Origin: a virus
Reading direction: 5' to 3' (one strand)
Virus record (IMG/VR): IMGVR_UViG_3300042398_001385
Coordinates: 1 to 64,000 of that record
DNA: 64,000 bases
Within the stretch, counting starts at the first letter, position 1, and each line of letters begins with the position of its first letter. The position numbers were made by a program, and so were the translations under genes. Below are positions 18,275 through 27,495 of this stretch, one piece after another. Below the pieces are notes generated by a model, which did no database searches, was not told the origin of the DNA, and saw nothing but the letters and a program-made list of their open reading frames with translations.

Positions 18275-20830
18275 TTAATTGTTTTCATTATTAGCTGAAG
18301 GATAAATTCTACCTATTCTAGAAACATTAACTGGCGAGTTTTCTGTTTTATATTCGTCGCTATTTAAAGAATTGTAATTTCTCCCAGGAGCTCCTAGATC
18401 TCTACCAGGTACAGTTTTATAAACATCCTCATTTAATCCCTCTTTAAAAGAGCCAGAATCTTTGTATTCATCATCATTTATCTGTCCGTAAACAGCTTTA
18501 TTCTTATCATATACTTCTCCTAAAGGCGCACTTTCTAGATTAATCCTGTCCCCGTACACCTTCTCGTTTATTTGTGAGTATTTATTTTTATCCTCTTCAT
18601 AAACATCACCTATATTATTGACTTCAGTAGAAGATGGTATCTCATATTGATTTTCAGTAACTTCTGGATATTGATTGTCTTCTTCCGAATAAACATCGCC
18701 TATATTCTGTGTATCTGTCTGTGGTGGAGTTGTATAAACATCATCCGATATTGTTGGGTATTCTGGATTATTTTCAGGATAAACGTCATCGTTAAGTTCA
18801 GGATAAACCCTATCAGGAACACCCAAGCTTGATCCTGGATTAGTTGTGTATTCATCTCCTCCGGGTTCTGGATATTGTCGGTCGGGTAATCCTAGTGATG
18901 TCCCAGGATTAGTAGGATATACATCTCCTTTAATTAAAGGATAAACCCTTCCAGGAACACCTAGATCGGATCCTGGTACATTCTTATATTCGTCACCCCC
19001 AGGCTTAGGATATTCCCTATCAGGAAGTCCTAAAGAAGTTCCAGGATTTGTTGGATAAACATCCTCGTCTAATCCTGGAGGGGTAGCGCTAGATCCATTA
19101 TATGCAGTACCTAAGTTTTGTATGACAGTTACACTACCTTTATATTCATTTATATCTTCTGTTATGTTTCTATAAAGTCCCTTCTCTTCCCTTTCAATAG
19201 GACCTCCTAGTCCTCTAGCTTGTGGACTATTATCAGCAAAAGGGTTTGGTATTCCGTTTTCCCTAAAATTTTGTATATTACTTACTACTGAATACGCACT
19301 CCTTAATGCAGAAGCTGGGCTAATTCCACCGAATCCATAAATATTTCCAAGTAAAGCTCCTTGTAATGAAGTAGCACTTAGATTAACACCATTTATAGTA
19401 ACACCCTGTTCTTTAAGATCTGCAACACTATTAGTTATAAAATTAGATGCAAGTTGTGTAAAATATTCCTTAGGATCCGCTTTGTCGTCAAATGTTGCCT
19501 TTTCTATACCAGCTGATCCAGCATAATCATAATCATCATAAGGACTTTTTCTTGATCCCCAGACATCCGAAAGAACCATATTCTTTACATTGTCATCCTT
19601 TTGCATTACATCAGCTAAAGCATTAAATTGAATTTTATAATCTTTAACCCTACCTACGTGAATTTTAAATTTACTGTTAACTGCCGATCCTCCTTTATTA
19701 TCTAGGGTACCATAAGACGGATAAGAATCATCAAAATCAAATTCACATTGATCAAATTGATAAATGAAAGCGTATGGTCCTAATGTATATGATCCAAATT
19801 TATCTGATGGATATAAATTAGAATCTTTCGAAGTACTTTTTTGTAAAAGTCCCTCCGTATTATTTAAAAGACCAGTTTGTGAATTGAAACTATCTAAAAA
19901 ATTAGCCCCTTGCGCTACAGACGGAATAGAGAAAGGATTTAATATATCATTAATTCCATAAGATAGCTGTATATTTCTTATCTCAGATACTACAAGCCAC
20001 ATTCTAAACTTCCTTAAATTTTCAGGTAGCATTACTCTATGGTAAGTATAATCATATATAGCTTTCCTATAAAGTTCTGAAAGAGAAAACATTCTCATGT
20101 CTATGGACTCTAAGCAATCTATTGTTAAAGTCCCCATTCTATAAGGCTTTCCTGCCTCCTTATGTAAATTTTTTATATCTATTTTAAGTAGAGTATCTAA
20201 TCCGGTTACAGATTGAAAATAATATGGACATTTCTCGTTAACAAACTTTAGGCCTTTTTTAAATGCTTTTAGCATTTGTTTTCTTTTTACTGATCTCTGT
20301 CCAAGAAATTCTTGAGCTCCCATATAACCTACTCCACCACCGTTCATATTAAAAGCTCCTTGCTCTGCCCTACTTTTTATAAAAAATTTACTACCATAAA
20401 AGAAATCTGTACCTGTATAAAAATTACCCCTATTAGCAGCATCTATCATTAATAAAGATTGCTGGTATGCAGGATCCGTTATAATATTATAAGATTTTTC
20501 CTTGTCTCCTGGTTTCTCTCCTCTTATTCTTCCAGCTATATCAGTTATTTCTTGATTGTTTGATCCCCCCGGTTCGTCCTGAGCATTTCTAAAAAGAGGA
20601 GAAGGTGCTAAAAAAGTTTCCTCATCCAAAAATGATGTTTCACCAAAGTCGAATATAAATCTAAAATGCAGATATGTTGGATCTTCTTTTTTACCGTGCT
20701 TAGTAGTTGATATACCCTTTAACCAAGTTTCTCTCTGCGCGTCTATTTTTCTTTTTAAGGCATCACCATCAGGAAGAACTTGGTTACCTAATGCTCCTCC
20801 AAAACTATCGCCACTAAAATAATCTGCCAT
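18275..20830 (-). CDS. Tail-tube/baseplate junction-like protein with long Tyr-Pro repeat tail
   Basis: The 851-residue protein has an N-terminal domain of about 580 residues and a repetitive C-terminal tail. The N-domain contains YAFIYQFDQCEFDFDDSYP and KIHVGRVKDYKIQFNALADV, which look like tail-tube-fold strands as in T4 gp48/gp54 junction proteins; this is an inference from strand pattern and from its place beside the hub gene. The tail (about residues 585-845) repeats units such as DVYPTNPGTSLGLPDREYP and is rich in Tyr, Pro, Asp and Gly, suggesting an extended surface-exposed region. It ends 22 bp before the gp5-like start. Confidence 0.65.
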   Translation of the reverse strand: MADYFSGDSFGGALGNQVLPDGDALKRKIDAQRETWLKGISTTKHGKKEDPTYLHFRFIFDFGETSFLDEETFLAPSPLFRNAQDEPGGSNNQEITDIAGRIRGEKPGDKEKSYNIITDPAYQQSLLMIDAANRGNFYTGTDFFYGSKFFIKSRAEQGAFNMNGGGVGYMGAQEFLGQRSVKRKQMLKAFKKGLKFVNEKCPYYFQSVTGLDTLLKIDIKNLHKEAGKPYRMGTLTIDCLESIDMRMFSLSELYRKAIYDYTYHRVMLPENLRKFRMWLVVSEIRNIQLSYGINDILNPFSIPSVAQGANFLDSFNSQTGLLNNTEGLLQKSTSKDSNLYPSDKFGSYTLGPYAFIYQFDQCEFDFDDSYPSYGTLDNKGGSAVNSKFKIHVGRVKDYKIQFNALADVMQKDDNVKNMVLSDVWGSRKSPYDDYDYAGSAGIEKATFDDKADPKEYFTQLASNFITNSVADLKEQGVTINGVNLSATSLQGALLGNIYGFGGISPASALRSAYSVVSNIQNFRENGIPNPFADNSPQARGLGGPIEREEKGLYRNITEDINEYKGSVTVIQNLGTAYNGSSATPPGLDEDVYPTNPGTSLGLPDREYPKPGGDEYKNVPGSDLGVPGRVYPLIKGDVYPTNPGTSLGLPDRQYPEPGGDEYTTNPGSSLGVPDRVYPELNDDVYPENNPEYPTISDDVYTTPPQTDTQNIGDVYSEEDNQYPEVTENQYEIPSSTEVNNIGDVYEEDKNKYSQINEKVYGDRINLESAPLGEVYDKNKAVYGQINDDEYKDSGSFKEGLNEDVYKTVPGRDLGAPGRNYNSLNSDEYKTENSPVNVSRIGRIYPSANNENN
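18290..19075 (-). repeat. Degenerate tandem repeats encoding Asp-x-Tyr-Pro / Leu-Gly-x-Pro-x-Arg-x-Tyr units
   Basis: The 3' part of the 851-residue gene encodes about a dozen related units of roughly 20 residues. The best preserved are DVYPTNPGTSLGLPDREYP and GDEYKNVPGSDLGVPGRVYP. Two copies of the first unit differ by few bases. Later units lose the Leu-Gly-x-Pro part but keep the D-V-Y / x-Y spacing. Confidence 0.85.
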
Positions 20831-20839
20831 TTTGTTTAA

Positions 20840-22456
20840 TTATTTACTATAGATATCATTTTTAATTATCTGGGTATTTTCTTGAACTATACTAGACACA
20901 TTATCAACGAAATCATCAAATTCTGCCTCAAATTCTTTTGTATTTAATGATAATGGTTCTGAAGCTAATCCTGGGTTTAATGCCCATTGTTTTTTACCAA
21001 GCATCATAGTTTGATATATTCCACTCTCATCATATTCTATTGTAAATCCTAAAACAACATAATTACCCGAGAGAAACATATTTATATTTCTTTTCTCGCC
21101 TTTATTACCAAGCATAGATTGCTCTCCTACTTTAGTGCTATAACTGGTGGATGCTCCAATACTAGGAGCACCTTCTGTTACAATATATACAGGAAAAGTT
21201 TGTCCTCTGTATAGAAATGGTGTCCATGCCCTATTTTTTACGTTCAATACTATTTTATAACTATCATTTCTGTTTAGTATATTCTGAACAGAAGCTTGTT
21301 GAAAATTACCATGTACATTCTCAAAATACATAGTACCAACATAAGTCTTTTTTATCTCCTCTTTGTAAGAATTTTCACCAAGTCTACCTTTGTTTATTAC
21401 GTCTCTAGAACCTAAATTTTTATTAGTAATAGATTCTATATCATATTCAACAAATTTGTTTTTAGGCTTATCTGAAACAAGTTTAGAATCGTAGAACTGG
21501 ACCTTTTGAAAATATCCAAGATCTTTATTTATACTACCAGCATTTTGCTCTATTGATATATCTTTTATAAAAAGAGGGGATTTACTAAACTGAGTTGAGT
21601 TTGTTAGCATTAAAGGGAATTCAACCTCAACTGGTTTTGTCCCCCCAGGAAAAATGTCACCAAATGAATCTGATCCATAAGCAACCCTCATATTCTCTAT
21701 TTTGGGATTGTTTTCGTCGAATTGTTTTTTTAAATTAACTAGATTTATGTTATAATATTGATCTATCCAACAATCAAAATAATCTTCTTCACCAAGCCAA
21801 GAGCTATTTACTATGTGTCTTATTAATGTTTCATAATCAAGATTGGGAGAAACCCAATTCATTGAATCATTCATTTTTACCTCATTAGAAGCATATCCTA
21901 ATCCAAGGTCCTCAGCAACTTTTAATAAAGCGTCCGCGCTGCTTCCTTTGAATGTTTTAGAAACATGTTTATATAATTTAGGAATTCTAACCTCTGCCAT
22001 TATAGTGTATGATTGATACTTACCACTAGATGGTGTGTAATCGATATAAGGTCCATTATTAAAAGGTGATATCACCTCATTTATTATAAAATCCATCCTA
22101 ATTGGTTTAAACATTTCACCAAATGGTCTTATATAAACGGAAACTATATCTCCGTCTTTAGGAAAAGAAGTGAAAATAAACTTCTCATCTATTGTTTCAA
22201 ATCTAAGTATAAGTGTTGGTTTAAATCCTGTTAGATCTAATTTAAAATATTTTATTCCATTTATTATCTCGGTGTTTATTCTTACTAAAGGTTTAACAGT
22301 ACCAAAATATTTTTTCTGGACATTATCTGCCTTCTGGTCATTTAGTTCTAGATCACCTTTTTGTGTAGAAGTATCGACCACAGCTAATTCATCCAAAAAT
22401 ATATTAGGGTCCCTATATTGAAGTATGGCTTTCCTTACGTTTATTTCTGCTGGCAT
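20840..22456 (-). CDS. Baseplate hub protein, gp27-like
   Basis: The 538-residue protein has the signature of gp27/late-control-type hub proteins in its middle. A helix (SSADALLKVAEDLGLGY) precedes MNDSMNWVSPNLDYETLIRH, i.e. the W-x-x-x-x-x-T/D-x-x-x-L/F-I motif, then an aromatic-rich strand region (YFDCWIDQYYNINLVNL). Such proteins form the ring joining the tail tube to the spike. The neighbours are a gp53-like wedge protein upstream (5 bp gap) and the tube-junction-like and gp5-like genes downstream. The ending is helical and acidic. The fold assignment is by motif and context. Confidence 0.75.
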   Translation of the reverse strand: MPAEINVRKAILQYRDPNIFLDELAVVDTSTQKGDLELNDQKADNVQKKYFGTVKPLVRINTEIINGIKYFKLDLTGFKPTLILRFETIDEKFIFTSFPKDGDIVSVYIRPFGEMFKPIRMDFIINEVISPFNNGPYIDYTPSSGKYQSYTIMAEVRIPKLYKHVSKTFKGSSADALLKVAEDLGLGYASNEVKMNDSMNWVSPNLDYETLIRHIVNSSWLGEEDYFDCWIDQYYNINLVNLKKQFDENNPKIENMRVAYGSDSFGDIFPGGTKPVEVEFPLMLTNSTQFSKSPLFIKDISIEQNAGSINKDLGYFQKVQFYDSKLVSDKPKNKFVEYDIESITNKNLGSRDVINKGRLGENSYKEEIKKTYVGTMYFENVHGNFQQASVQNILNRNDSYKIVLNVKNRAWTPFLYRGQTFPVYIVTEGAPSIGASTSYSTKVGEQSMLGNKGEKRNINMFLSGNYVVLGFTIEYDESGIYQTMMLGKKQWALNPGLASEPLSLNTKEFEAEFDDFVDNVSSIVQENTQIIKNDIYSK

Positions 22457-22461
22457 TTATC

Positions 22462-23067
22462 TTATCTTTTAAAAATATTTTTCTGTGCAAGTTTAGTTTT
22501 TATATCAGTAACAGATACATTCTTTTTTGATCTAGATTTACATTGCCCTATGTCAGGACCAAATATTAATTTCCCCTCAGTTACTAATATTTGTTGTTGT
22601 CCTTCTCTTAGAAGATTAGGAGGGAGAGGTGTTTCTGCAAGATTTGATATGTTTTTAGAATTTAAATATTCGAGTCTATCCTTGCTTACTTGTGAGATCT
22701 TTTCCTGAAGTTCTTTTCTAAAAGATCTGGCTTTTTGCTTTTGGTTTGTTATACTCTTACCACTATCAAATAGATCATTAATCATTTGTTCCCCTGGTAT
22801 AAAGAGTATCTCTCCTAATTTAAGACTTAATGGATTAGATATATTATTCAATTTAAGCATAGTTCCCATACTAGATTGATCATAAAGATATAGCATAGAT
22901 AATAAGTCAGCTCTAGCCTCAGTCTCTTCGTCTACAACTGCTATAGATTTTAGGGTATATCGTATATTTTTAGGAGACCAAGATGGAACTAAAAGATCTA
23001 CAGATCTCTCCTGCGTATTAGGATTAGTAAAAAATGGTTTGCGTTCTATTACATCTATTCCTAACAT
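22462..23067 (-). CDS. Baseplate wedge protein, gp53-like with LysM-type domain
   Basis: Residues about 50-95 match a LysM-like fold (D-L-L-S-M-L-Y-L-Y ... LKLNNISNPLSLKLGEILFIP), the fold found in T4 gp53, which locks wedges to the hub. The rest is a helical, basic C-terminal part. The 201-residue length is close to gp53 (196). It is translated with the hub gene (5 bp apart). Confidence 0.75.
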   Translation of the reverse strand: MLGIDVIERKPFFTNPNTQERSVDLLVPSWSPKNIRYTLKSIAVVDEETEARADLLSMLYLYDQSSMGTMLKLNNISNPLSLKLGEILFIPGEQMINDLFDSGKSITNQKQKARSFRKELQEKISQVSKDRLEYLNSKNISNLAETPLPPNLLREGQQQILVTEGKLIFGPDIGQCKSRSKKNVSVTDIKTKLAQKNIFKR

Positions 23068-23081
23068 ATCTTATTTTTATT

Positions 23082-24968
23082 TTATTGTATTGTACCTTCA
23101 GTACTTCTTCTTCCTGTTAAAGGATCTATATTATCGTTAACAATATCGTATATATTTTTACCATCTGTGTCGTTAGGGAATACCCCTTGAGTATTAACCC
23201 AAGCATTGGTACTTTCTTTACTAGAAACAAGCTGACCTAAATACAATCTTCCATTACCTCTGTTAAACATAGATTCCCAATCACCCCTGTGTCTCTGTCT
23301 TCCAGGCTCTAAAGTTACACTAGCTTTCATTTCTGTTGGAAAATCGTCAGGTCCTAATGTGTCGTTAAATTCTATCTTTACGTTTTTACACACCAAATTT
23401 CCCATCATCGCAATAGGATTCAAAGGATTTCCTATTGTAACATGCCACTCTCCAGTTGGATAACCGCTTAGCATTAAAGGACTATAGTATATTTTTTTGA
23501 GAAATAAATCCGAGATCATTACTGACAAAGATTTATATAGCTTAGAATCTGCAGCAACACCTTTAGTTGGATCATTACCAAACTTTTTAAGATCGTTTAC
23601 TACCTGCTCCATCTCTTCTTTTACGCTTTTTTCAGCATCTAGTCTTTTATTTACTTCACCCTCAGAAAGAAGCTGTCCTATTGCTTCCCTTATGTATTGC
23701 ATAGGATCTGTTATAGATTGAGCATATTTTTTTGGTCCTCCAGGGAATCCTAGACCTAAAGATGTCTGCTCTATTCTAATCTCCGGAGTTAAAAATTGTC
23801 CATAGTCCGCTCCCACAGATAATATATTAGACATTAAATCTAAAAACAAAAGCTTAGAATTTACTTGTCCTGCAGAATTTAATGTATAATGAAAATACAG
23901 AGTGAAGCCATTCGTTCCACCATTAAATCCTTGCTTTCTCGTATTTACCTGATTTACAGTATTTACATTAACAAATATTTTTTTAGATAATGGACCTTCC
24001 GCAGTTACTGCTTCGTCTAGAAGAGCTCTTTCTAATTTATTTAATTGTTTATCTGGATTTAAAAGTGTTTGTACAAATTTATCATAAGATTCAATCTCAG
24101 CGTCATTTATTTCGTTTCTTGATCCGCTTGTTATAGCGGATTTTATTAAGTCACCATAAGGTGTGTTCATTAACCCTGGATCGCCAGTTTGTTCATTCTT
24201 AAGAGCCTCTTGAGTCTCCATGGTAAAATTTAAACCAGTATCTATTCCTAATATAGAATTAAGGGAATTTCCTGTTTCCCCACCAAAAAAAGTTACAATC
24301 TGAGCAACAGGTAATGAAGTATTCAATCTTGCCTCGGAATCTTGTAATTTTCCTAAAGTTGGTATGTCTTGGGATACGTATTTTACAGACTTTTGGTCTT
24401 TTTTTCCTTCTACTACAAAATCACCTCTTTTTGTCCCATTTGCTAAAATTTTAAGGGAATCTAAAACAGGATGTGCAAATCTTCTGAGTGTTATCATTCT
24501 ATTATTTGGAATGATTCCATAGTATTTACAAAATATAAAATCCTTAACATTATATATTTGTCCTCTGTAAGGACTACTAGGATCAAGGTAAGCAGGTCCT
24601 TTAGTTCCCCTAGTAACAGCATCAATTATTTGTTTTGCTGTGGGGTTTCTAGACTCCTGCGGAGTTATTTTAGCTAATCCTGCACTTAGCTCAGAAGTAG
24701 CATAATTAACTCTTCCATTATTTACTCCTAATACATAATAAGCAAAAAGACCTCTATAAACACCATCAGAAGTTGCTGCATCATAAAATAAACTCTTAGG
24801 AAGATACTTTAACTCAGAAAGTTCATATGTAGCAAACGTTTTATCAGCTGCATTGGAATATATGAATGCACTTCCTTTAAAAGTTTGTACCGCACTAACA
24901 GTTTTTCCTCCCTCCGTAAAGGTTCTCATGGAATTAACAGCCTTTCCTACATCAGATACTCCAGTCAT
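23082..24968 (-). CDS. Virion structural protein, probable tail-tube/baseplate component
   Basis: The 628-residue protein ends in a domain with TGEWHVTIGNPLNPIAMMGN, then KNVKIEFNDTLGPDDFPTEM and VTLEPGRQRHRGDWESMFN. This resembles the tube-like domain found in baseplate/tail junction proteins. The middle contains a helical part (KRLDAEKSVKEEMEQVVNDL). I cannot name the T4 counterpart. It opens the hub block, 14 bp before the gp53-like gene, so a baseplate role is likely. Confidence 0.6.
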   Translation of the reverse strand: MTGVSDVGKAVNSMRTFTEGGKTVSAVQTFKGSAFIYSNAADKTFATYELSELKYLPKSLFYDAATSDGVYRGLFAYYVLGVNNGRVNYATSELSAGLAKITPQESRNPTAKQIIDAVTRGTKGPAYLDPSSPYRGQIYNVKDFIFCKYYGIIPNNRMITLRRFAHPVLDSLKILANGTKRGDFVVEGKKDQKSVKYVSQDIPTLGKLQDSEARLNTSLPVAQIVTFFGGETGNSLNSILGIDTGLNFTMETQEALKNEQTGDPGLMNTPYGDLIKSAITSGSRNEINDAEIESYDKFVQTLLNPDKQLNKLERALLDEAVTAEGPLSKKIFVNVNTVNQVNTRKQGFNGGTNGFTLYFHYTLNSAGQVNSKLLFLDLMSNILSVGADYGQFLTPEIRIEQTSLGLGFPGGPKKYAQSITDPMQYIREAIGQLLSEGEVNKRLDAEKSVKEEMEQVVNDLKKFGNDPTKGVAADSKLYKSLSVMISDLFLKKIYYSPLMLSGYPTGEWHVTIGNPLNPIAMMGNLVCKNVKIEFNDTLGPDDFPTEMKASVTLEPGRQRHRGDWESMFNRGNGRLYLGQLVSSKESTNAWVNTQGVFPNDTDGKNIYDIVNDNIDPLTGRRSTEGTIQ

Positions 24969-24989
24969 ATAATATATACCTATTTTTTA

Positions 24990-25313
24990 TTAGTCAACTA
25001 AAATAACGTCACAAAATTCGTATTCTAATATTTCTAATATTTTACCTCTTAAAAGATCTATAAAAGGGTCAGTAGGGTTATCATATACTATGACTAAATT
25101 AAATCCAGATGTTAATTTTGTTTTAGAACTGCATATTTTTTTATGTAGCCACTCCTCGAAAATATATTGTCTTATTTCGTTCATAGAGGAAGGAGTTAAA
25201 CTATTAGATTTAAACCACATATTAACATCTATTGTATGTAGTCCAGAACAATCCCCATAATCGAAATTTTTTAACTTATCAGCTTTTGAGATTATAAATG
25301 ATTTAACCGACAC
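24990..25313 (-). CDS. Small tail-operon protein, GTG start, unknown
   Basis: This 107-residue protein with GTG start (no in-frame ATG nearby upstream) has the pattern strand-helix-helix-strand: HTIDVNMWFKSNSLTPSS, then a helix, FNLVIVYDNPTDPFIDLLRG and a final strand. The family is not recognised. It lies between the 55-codon gene and the 628-residue virion gene, so a tail assembly factor is possible. Confidence 0.65.
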   Translation of the reverse strand: MSVKSFIISKADKLKNFDYGDCSGLHTIDVNMWFKSNSLTPSSMNEIRQYIFEEWLHKKICSSKTKLTSGFNLVIVYDNPTDPFIDLLRGKILEILEYEFCDVILVD

Positions 25314-25319
25314 TATAAA

Positions 25320-25487
25320 TCAATTATCTTTTTTTCTATTTCTTTGCTCTGTAAGATTTCTTAAATGAATAAGATTTCCCATAGCTTTAGATCTTTCTCT
25401 AACTTCTTCTGCATTTGAAGATTTCTTTCCCAGAAGACCATTTTGTTTAGCGATCTTTCTTCTTTCTTTTCTATTCGGTAGATTCAT
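25320..25487 (-). CDS. Short basic protein (55 residues)
   Basis: Reading the minus strand from the ATG at 25487 gives 55 codons and a TGA at 25320-25322. The product is strongly basic (NLPNRKERRKIAKQNGLLG at the start, EQRNRKKDN at the end) and should be largely helical. The ATG overlaps the last 17 bases of the Nudix gene in another frame, and the stop lies 6 bp before the next GTG start, filling what would otherwise be a 157 bp gap in a tightly packed operon. Function is unknown; a nucleic-acid or scaffold-binding peptide is possible. Confidence 0.7.
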   Translation of the reverse strand: MNLPNRKERRKIAKQNGLLGKKSSNAEEVRERSKAMGNLIHLRNLTEQRNRKKDN

Positions 25488-26034
25488 TCTCTTCTTCTTT
25501 TTGGTTAAAAATATCTTTAAATGTTTTTATAAATAAAGTACTAACTAAGCTATCCTCTAGATTTAGAGCTTCATCTACGCTAACTAATTCAAATTTACTG
25601 TCTTTCTCTGACTTAGATCCATCAGTTTCTTTATCTCCTGATACCATACCTGTTATATTAACAGCAAAACATGGATTAGAGTTTAATACCATTTTAGATG
25701 TGTAAAGACTTCCTAAGAATTTCCATCTTTTAAGATCCTCTACTAAAAATCCAGACTCCTCACTCATTTCTCTAACTGCAGTTTGATATATGTTGTCGTC
25801 TTTATCTTCCTGTGATCCAGTTATTAAAGTTTTTGCCATCCCTCCAGGTCTTTGATCTAATACCTCTGATATTATACCTATCTTATTAGGAAGGCCTTCA
25901 TCATTAAGAGTATAAGGCATTATAATAACGCCCGGATTTATTTGTCTGACAAAAAGGTGTCCGTCTATTTCAACGACCTCTCTATTCTTCGTCTTTTGTA
26001 TTACTACTTGTTCCGCTTTTTCGTAAAGTTCCAT
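25471..26034 (-). CDS. Nudix hydrolase-like protein
   Basis: The Nudix box is present at about residues 75-98. It ends in AVREMSEESGF (R-E-x-x-E-E-x-G), preceded by an acidic GSQEDKDD segment with one residue more than the canonical spacing and Asp for the first Glu. A substrate-side strand and FAVNITGMVSG follow. The family hydrolyses nucleoside diphosphate-linked compounds; the substrate is unknown here. The 187-residue length is normal. The gene overlaps its upstream neighbour by 53 bp and is embedded in the tail operon, whereas such enzymes usually lie with metabolism genes. Confidence 0.8.
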   Translation of the reverse strand: MELYEKAEQVVIQKTKNREVVEIDGHLFVRQINPGVIIMPYTLNDEGLPNKIGIISEVLDQRPGGMAKTLITGSQEDKDDNIYQTAVREMSEESGFLVEDLKRWKFLGSLYTSKMVLNSNPCFAVNITGMVSGDKETDGSKSEKDSKFELVSVDEALNLEDSLVSTLFIKTFKDIFNQKEEENESTE

Positions 26035-26560
26035 TCGATTTATATATATCTTTTATATTTATCCTTAGACTTTCTTTTATTATTTCAATATCCAAATCCC
26101 TAACAACAAATTCTATTATTTCATCTTCCGCATCTTCAAATGAAGAGTTAAGAACATTGTATAGATTTTTTGTTGGTAAATTGAGTTTTAAATTTATACC
26201 AACCTCAACCCAATTAGGTTTTTGTTTTTCTAAAAGAGAAACTATAGGATTATCAGAAACTTTGATCTTTGTCTTTCCTTCAGATAGCATAACATTTTTA
26301 ACAGGGACCTGATGTTCTATTACTGGAGCAGATTGCACAATAGGAGAAGAATCTATCTGCATCATATATTCATTCACCAATGAGTAATTTATTCTAGTAC
26401 CACCTTTAAAATTTATCCAAACTATACCGGTCGTAGGGTCCTTAAAAATACTCTCATATTCACAAACGTTTCCAGCATTATCGCCCTTTGTCCATTTATA
26501 AAGAAAAGGCTTGAGTTCTCTATCAAGGATTTCTACATCAATTTCTTCAATGTTTTCCAT
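25982..26560 (-). CDS. Conserved-looking tail-operon protein, unknown
   Basis: I take the ATG at 26560 (MENIEEIDVEILDRELKPF), 4 bp after the upstream stop; an in-frame ATG at 26605 would overlap that gene by 41 bp. The protein of about 192 residues has an N-terminal beta domain (VCEYESIFKDPTTGIVWINF) and a C-terminal alpha/beta part (EDEIIEFVVRDLDIEIIKES). No family is recognised. Confidence 0.65.
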   Translation of the reverse strand: MENIEEIDVEILDRELKPFLYKWTKGDNAGNVCEYESIFKDPTTGIVWINFKGGTRINYSLVNEYMMQIDSSPIVQSAPVIEHQVPVKNVMLSEGKTKIKVSDNPIVSLLEKQKPNWVEVGINLKLNLPTKNLYNVLNSSFEDAEDEIIEFVVRDLDIEIIKESLRINIKDIYKSNGTLRKSGTSSNTKDEE

Positions 26561-26564
26561 GTTG

Positions 26565-26825
26565 TTATTTTTTCTTTTGATTAGTTTTTTTAGGAGATTC
26601 CACATCTTCCACTATTTTTATATTTATAAATCCTTCCTTTTTTATGGAAGAGATCCAGGCTTCTAGGTCTTTCTCAATTATCCATGTGTCTTCGTATCTT
26701 GTACTCCCTGTGCTATTTACTATGAGTATATTATCCATATGAGAGGCTTTATGTCTTGTTATTTCTACTAAAGCTTTACCTTTTTCTTTAGAAAATACCA
26801 TCTTATAGCCTTTCTCTATGCTCAT
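26565..26825 (-). CDS. Small hypothetical protein with Lys-rich tail
   Basis: The 86-residue protein has alternating strands and one amphipathic helix (KDLEAWISSIKKEGF), ending in KKTNQKKK. It is the first gene of the tail operon after the sugar island (38 bp gap from the methyltransferase gene). No function is assigned. Confidence 0.6.
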   Translation of the reverse strand: MSIEKGYKMVFSKEKGKALVEITRHKASHMDNILIVNSTGSTRYEDTWIIEKDLEAWISSIKKEGFINIKIVEDVESPKKTNQKKK

Positions 26826-26863
26826 AATATTTTATAGGATTTTTATCATAAATAATTTCAAAA

Positions 26864-27484
26864 TTAAACTGTTTTATAAATAGGGTAATTTTTTTCAAAT
26901 TCTTCAGGGGTTACTAGATCTAATATCTCATTTCTGTTTTCGTGAAAAAATTCCCAAGAAATTGCATCATTAGGAAAGGCATTTATTGTTTCACTTAACT
27001 CTCTAGTTAATATACCAACTCCCCAATCAGTGTTAACTGTTACTAATTTTAAATCGTTTTTATAAAGTCTTAGCTTTATTAAAGAAAGATATACTGTACC
27101 GTTCCATTCCCCGTTAGCAGGAGCAGTAAAAACTGGCGATTCCGCAGCGTGATATCTAGTAGGTGGATTACAGTCATGTAAAAGTATAGTACCTCCCTCT
27201 GCTAAATGATTTAAAGAATTCTCAATATCTTTATCTACCTGGTGATCTAAATGAAGTCCATCTATAAAAATAATATCAAATTTATGGTCAGAATCTAATG
27301 ATCCAAAGAAAGAATCGGAAGTCATTATATGCGTTGTGTGAAAAGAAACTGGAGCAGGATCAACTCCTATTTTGTTTTCACAACATATTTCTTTGAAGCA
27401 TTGTCCATCTCTTACCCCTATTTCGAGATAATTCTTATATCCCTTATTTTCTATAATTCTGTTTATTATATCGTATCTAGTCAT
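26864..27484 (-). CDS. Class I SAM-dependent methyltransferase
   Basis: The start at 27484 (MTRYDIINRIIENKGYKNYL) is preferred because this family usually begins just before motif I; an ATG at 27508 adds 8 residues and overlaps the upstream gene. Motif I is YLEIGVRDGQCF, the acidic residue is in KIGVDPAP, and motif II/IV is KFDIIFIDGLHLDHQ followed by GGTILLHDCNPP. This is the Methyltransf_24 pattern seen in surface-polysaccharide clusters. The acceptor is unknown. It is the last gene of the sugar island. Confidence 0.85.
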   Translation of the reverse strand: MTRYDIINRIIENKGYKNYLEIGVRDGQCFKEICCENKIGVDPAPVSFHTTHIMTSDSFFGSLDSDHKFDIIFIDGLHLDHQVDKDIENSLNHLAEGGTILLHDCNPPTRYHAAESPVFTAPANGEWNGTVYLSLIKLRLYKNDLKLVTVNTDWGVGILTRELSETINAFPNDAISWEFFHENRNEILDLVTPEEFEKNYPIYKTV

Positions 27485-27495
27485 AATTAAATTTT

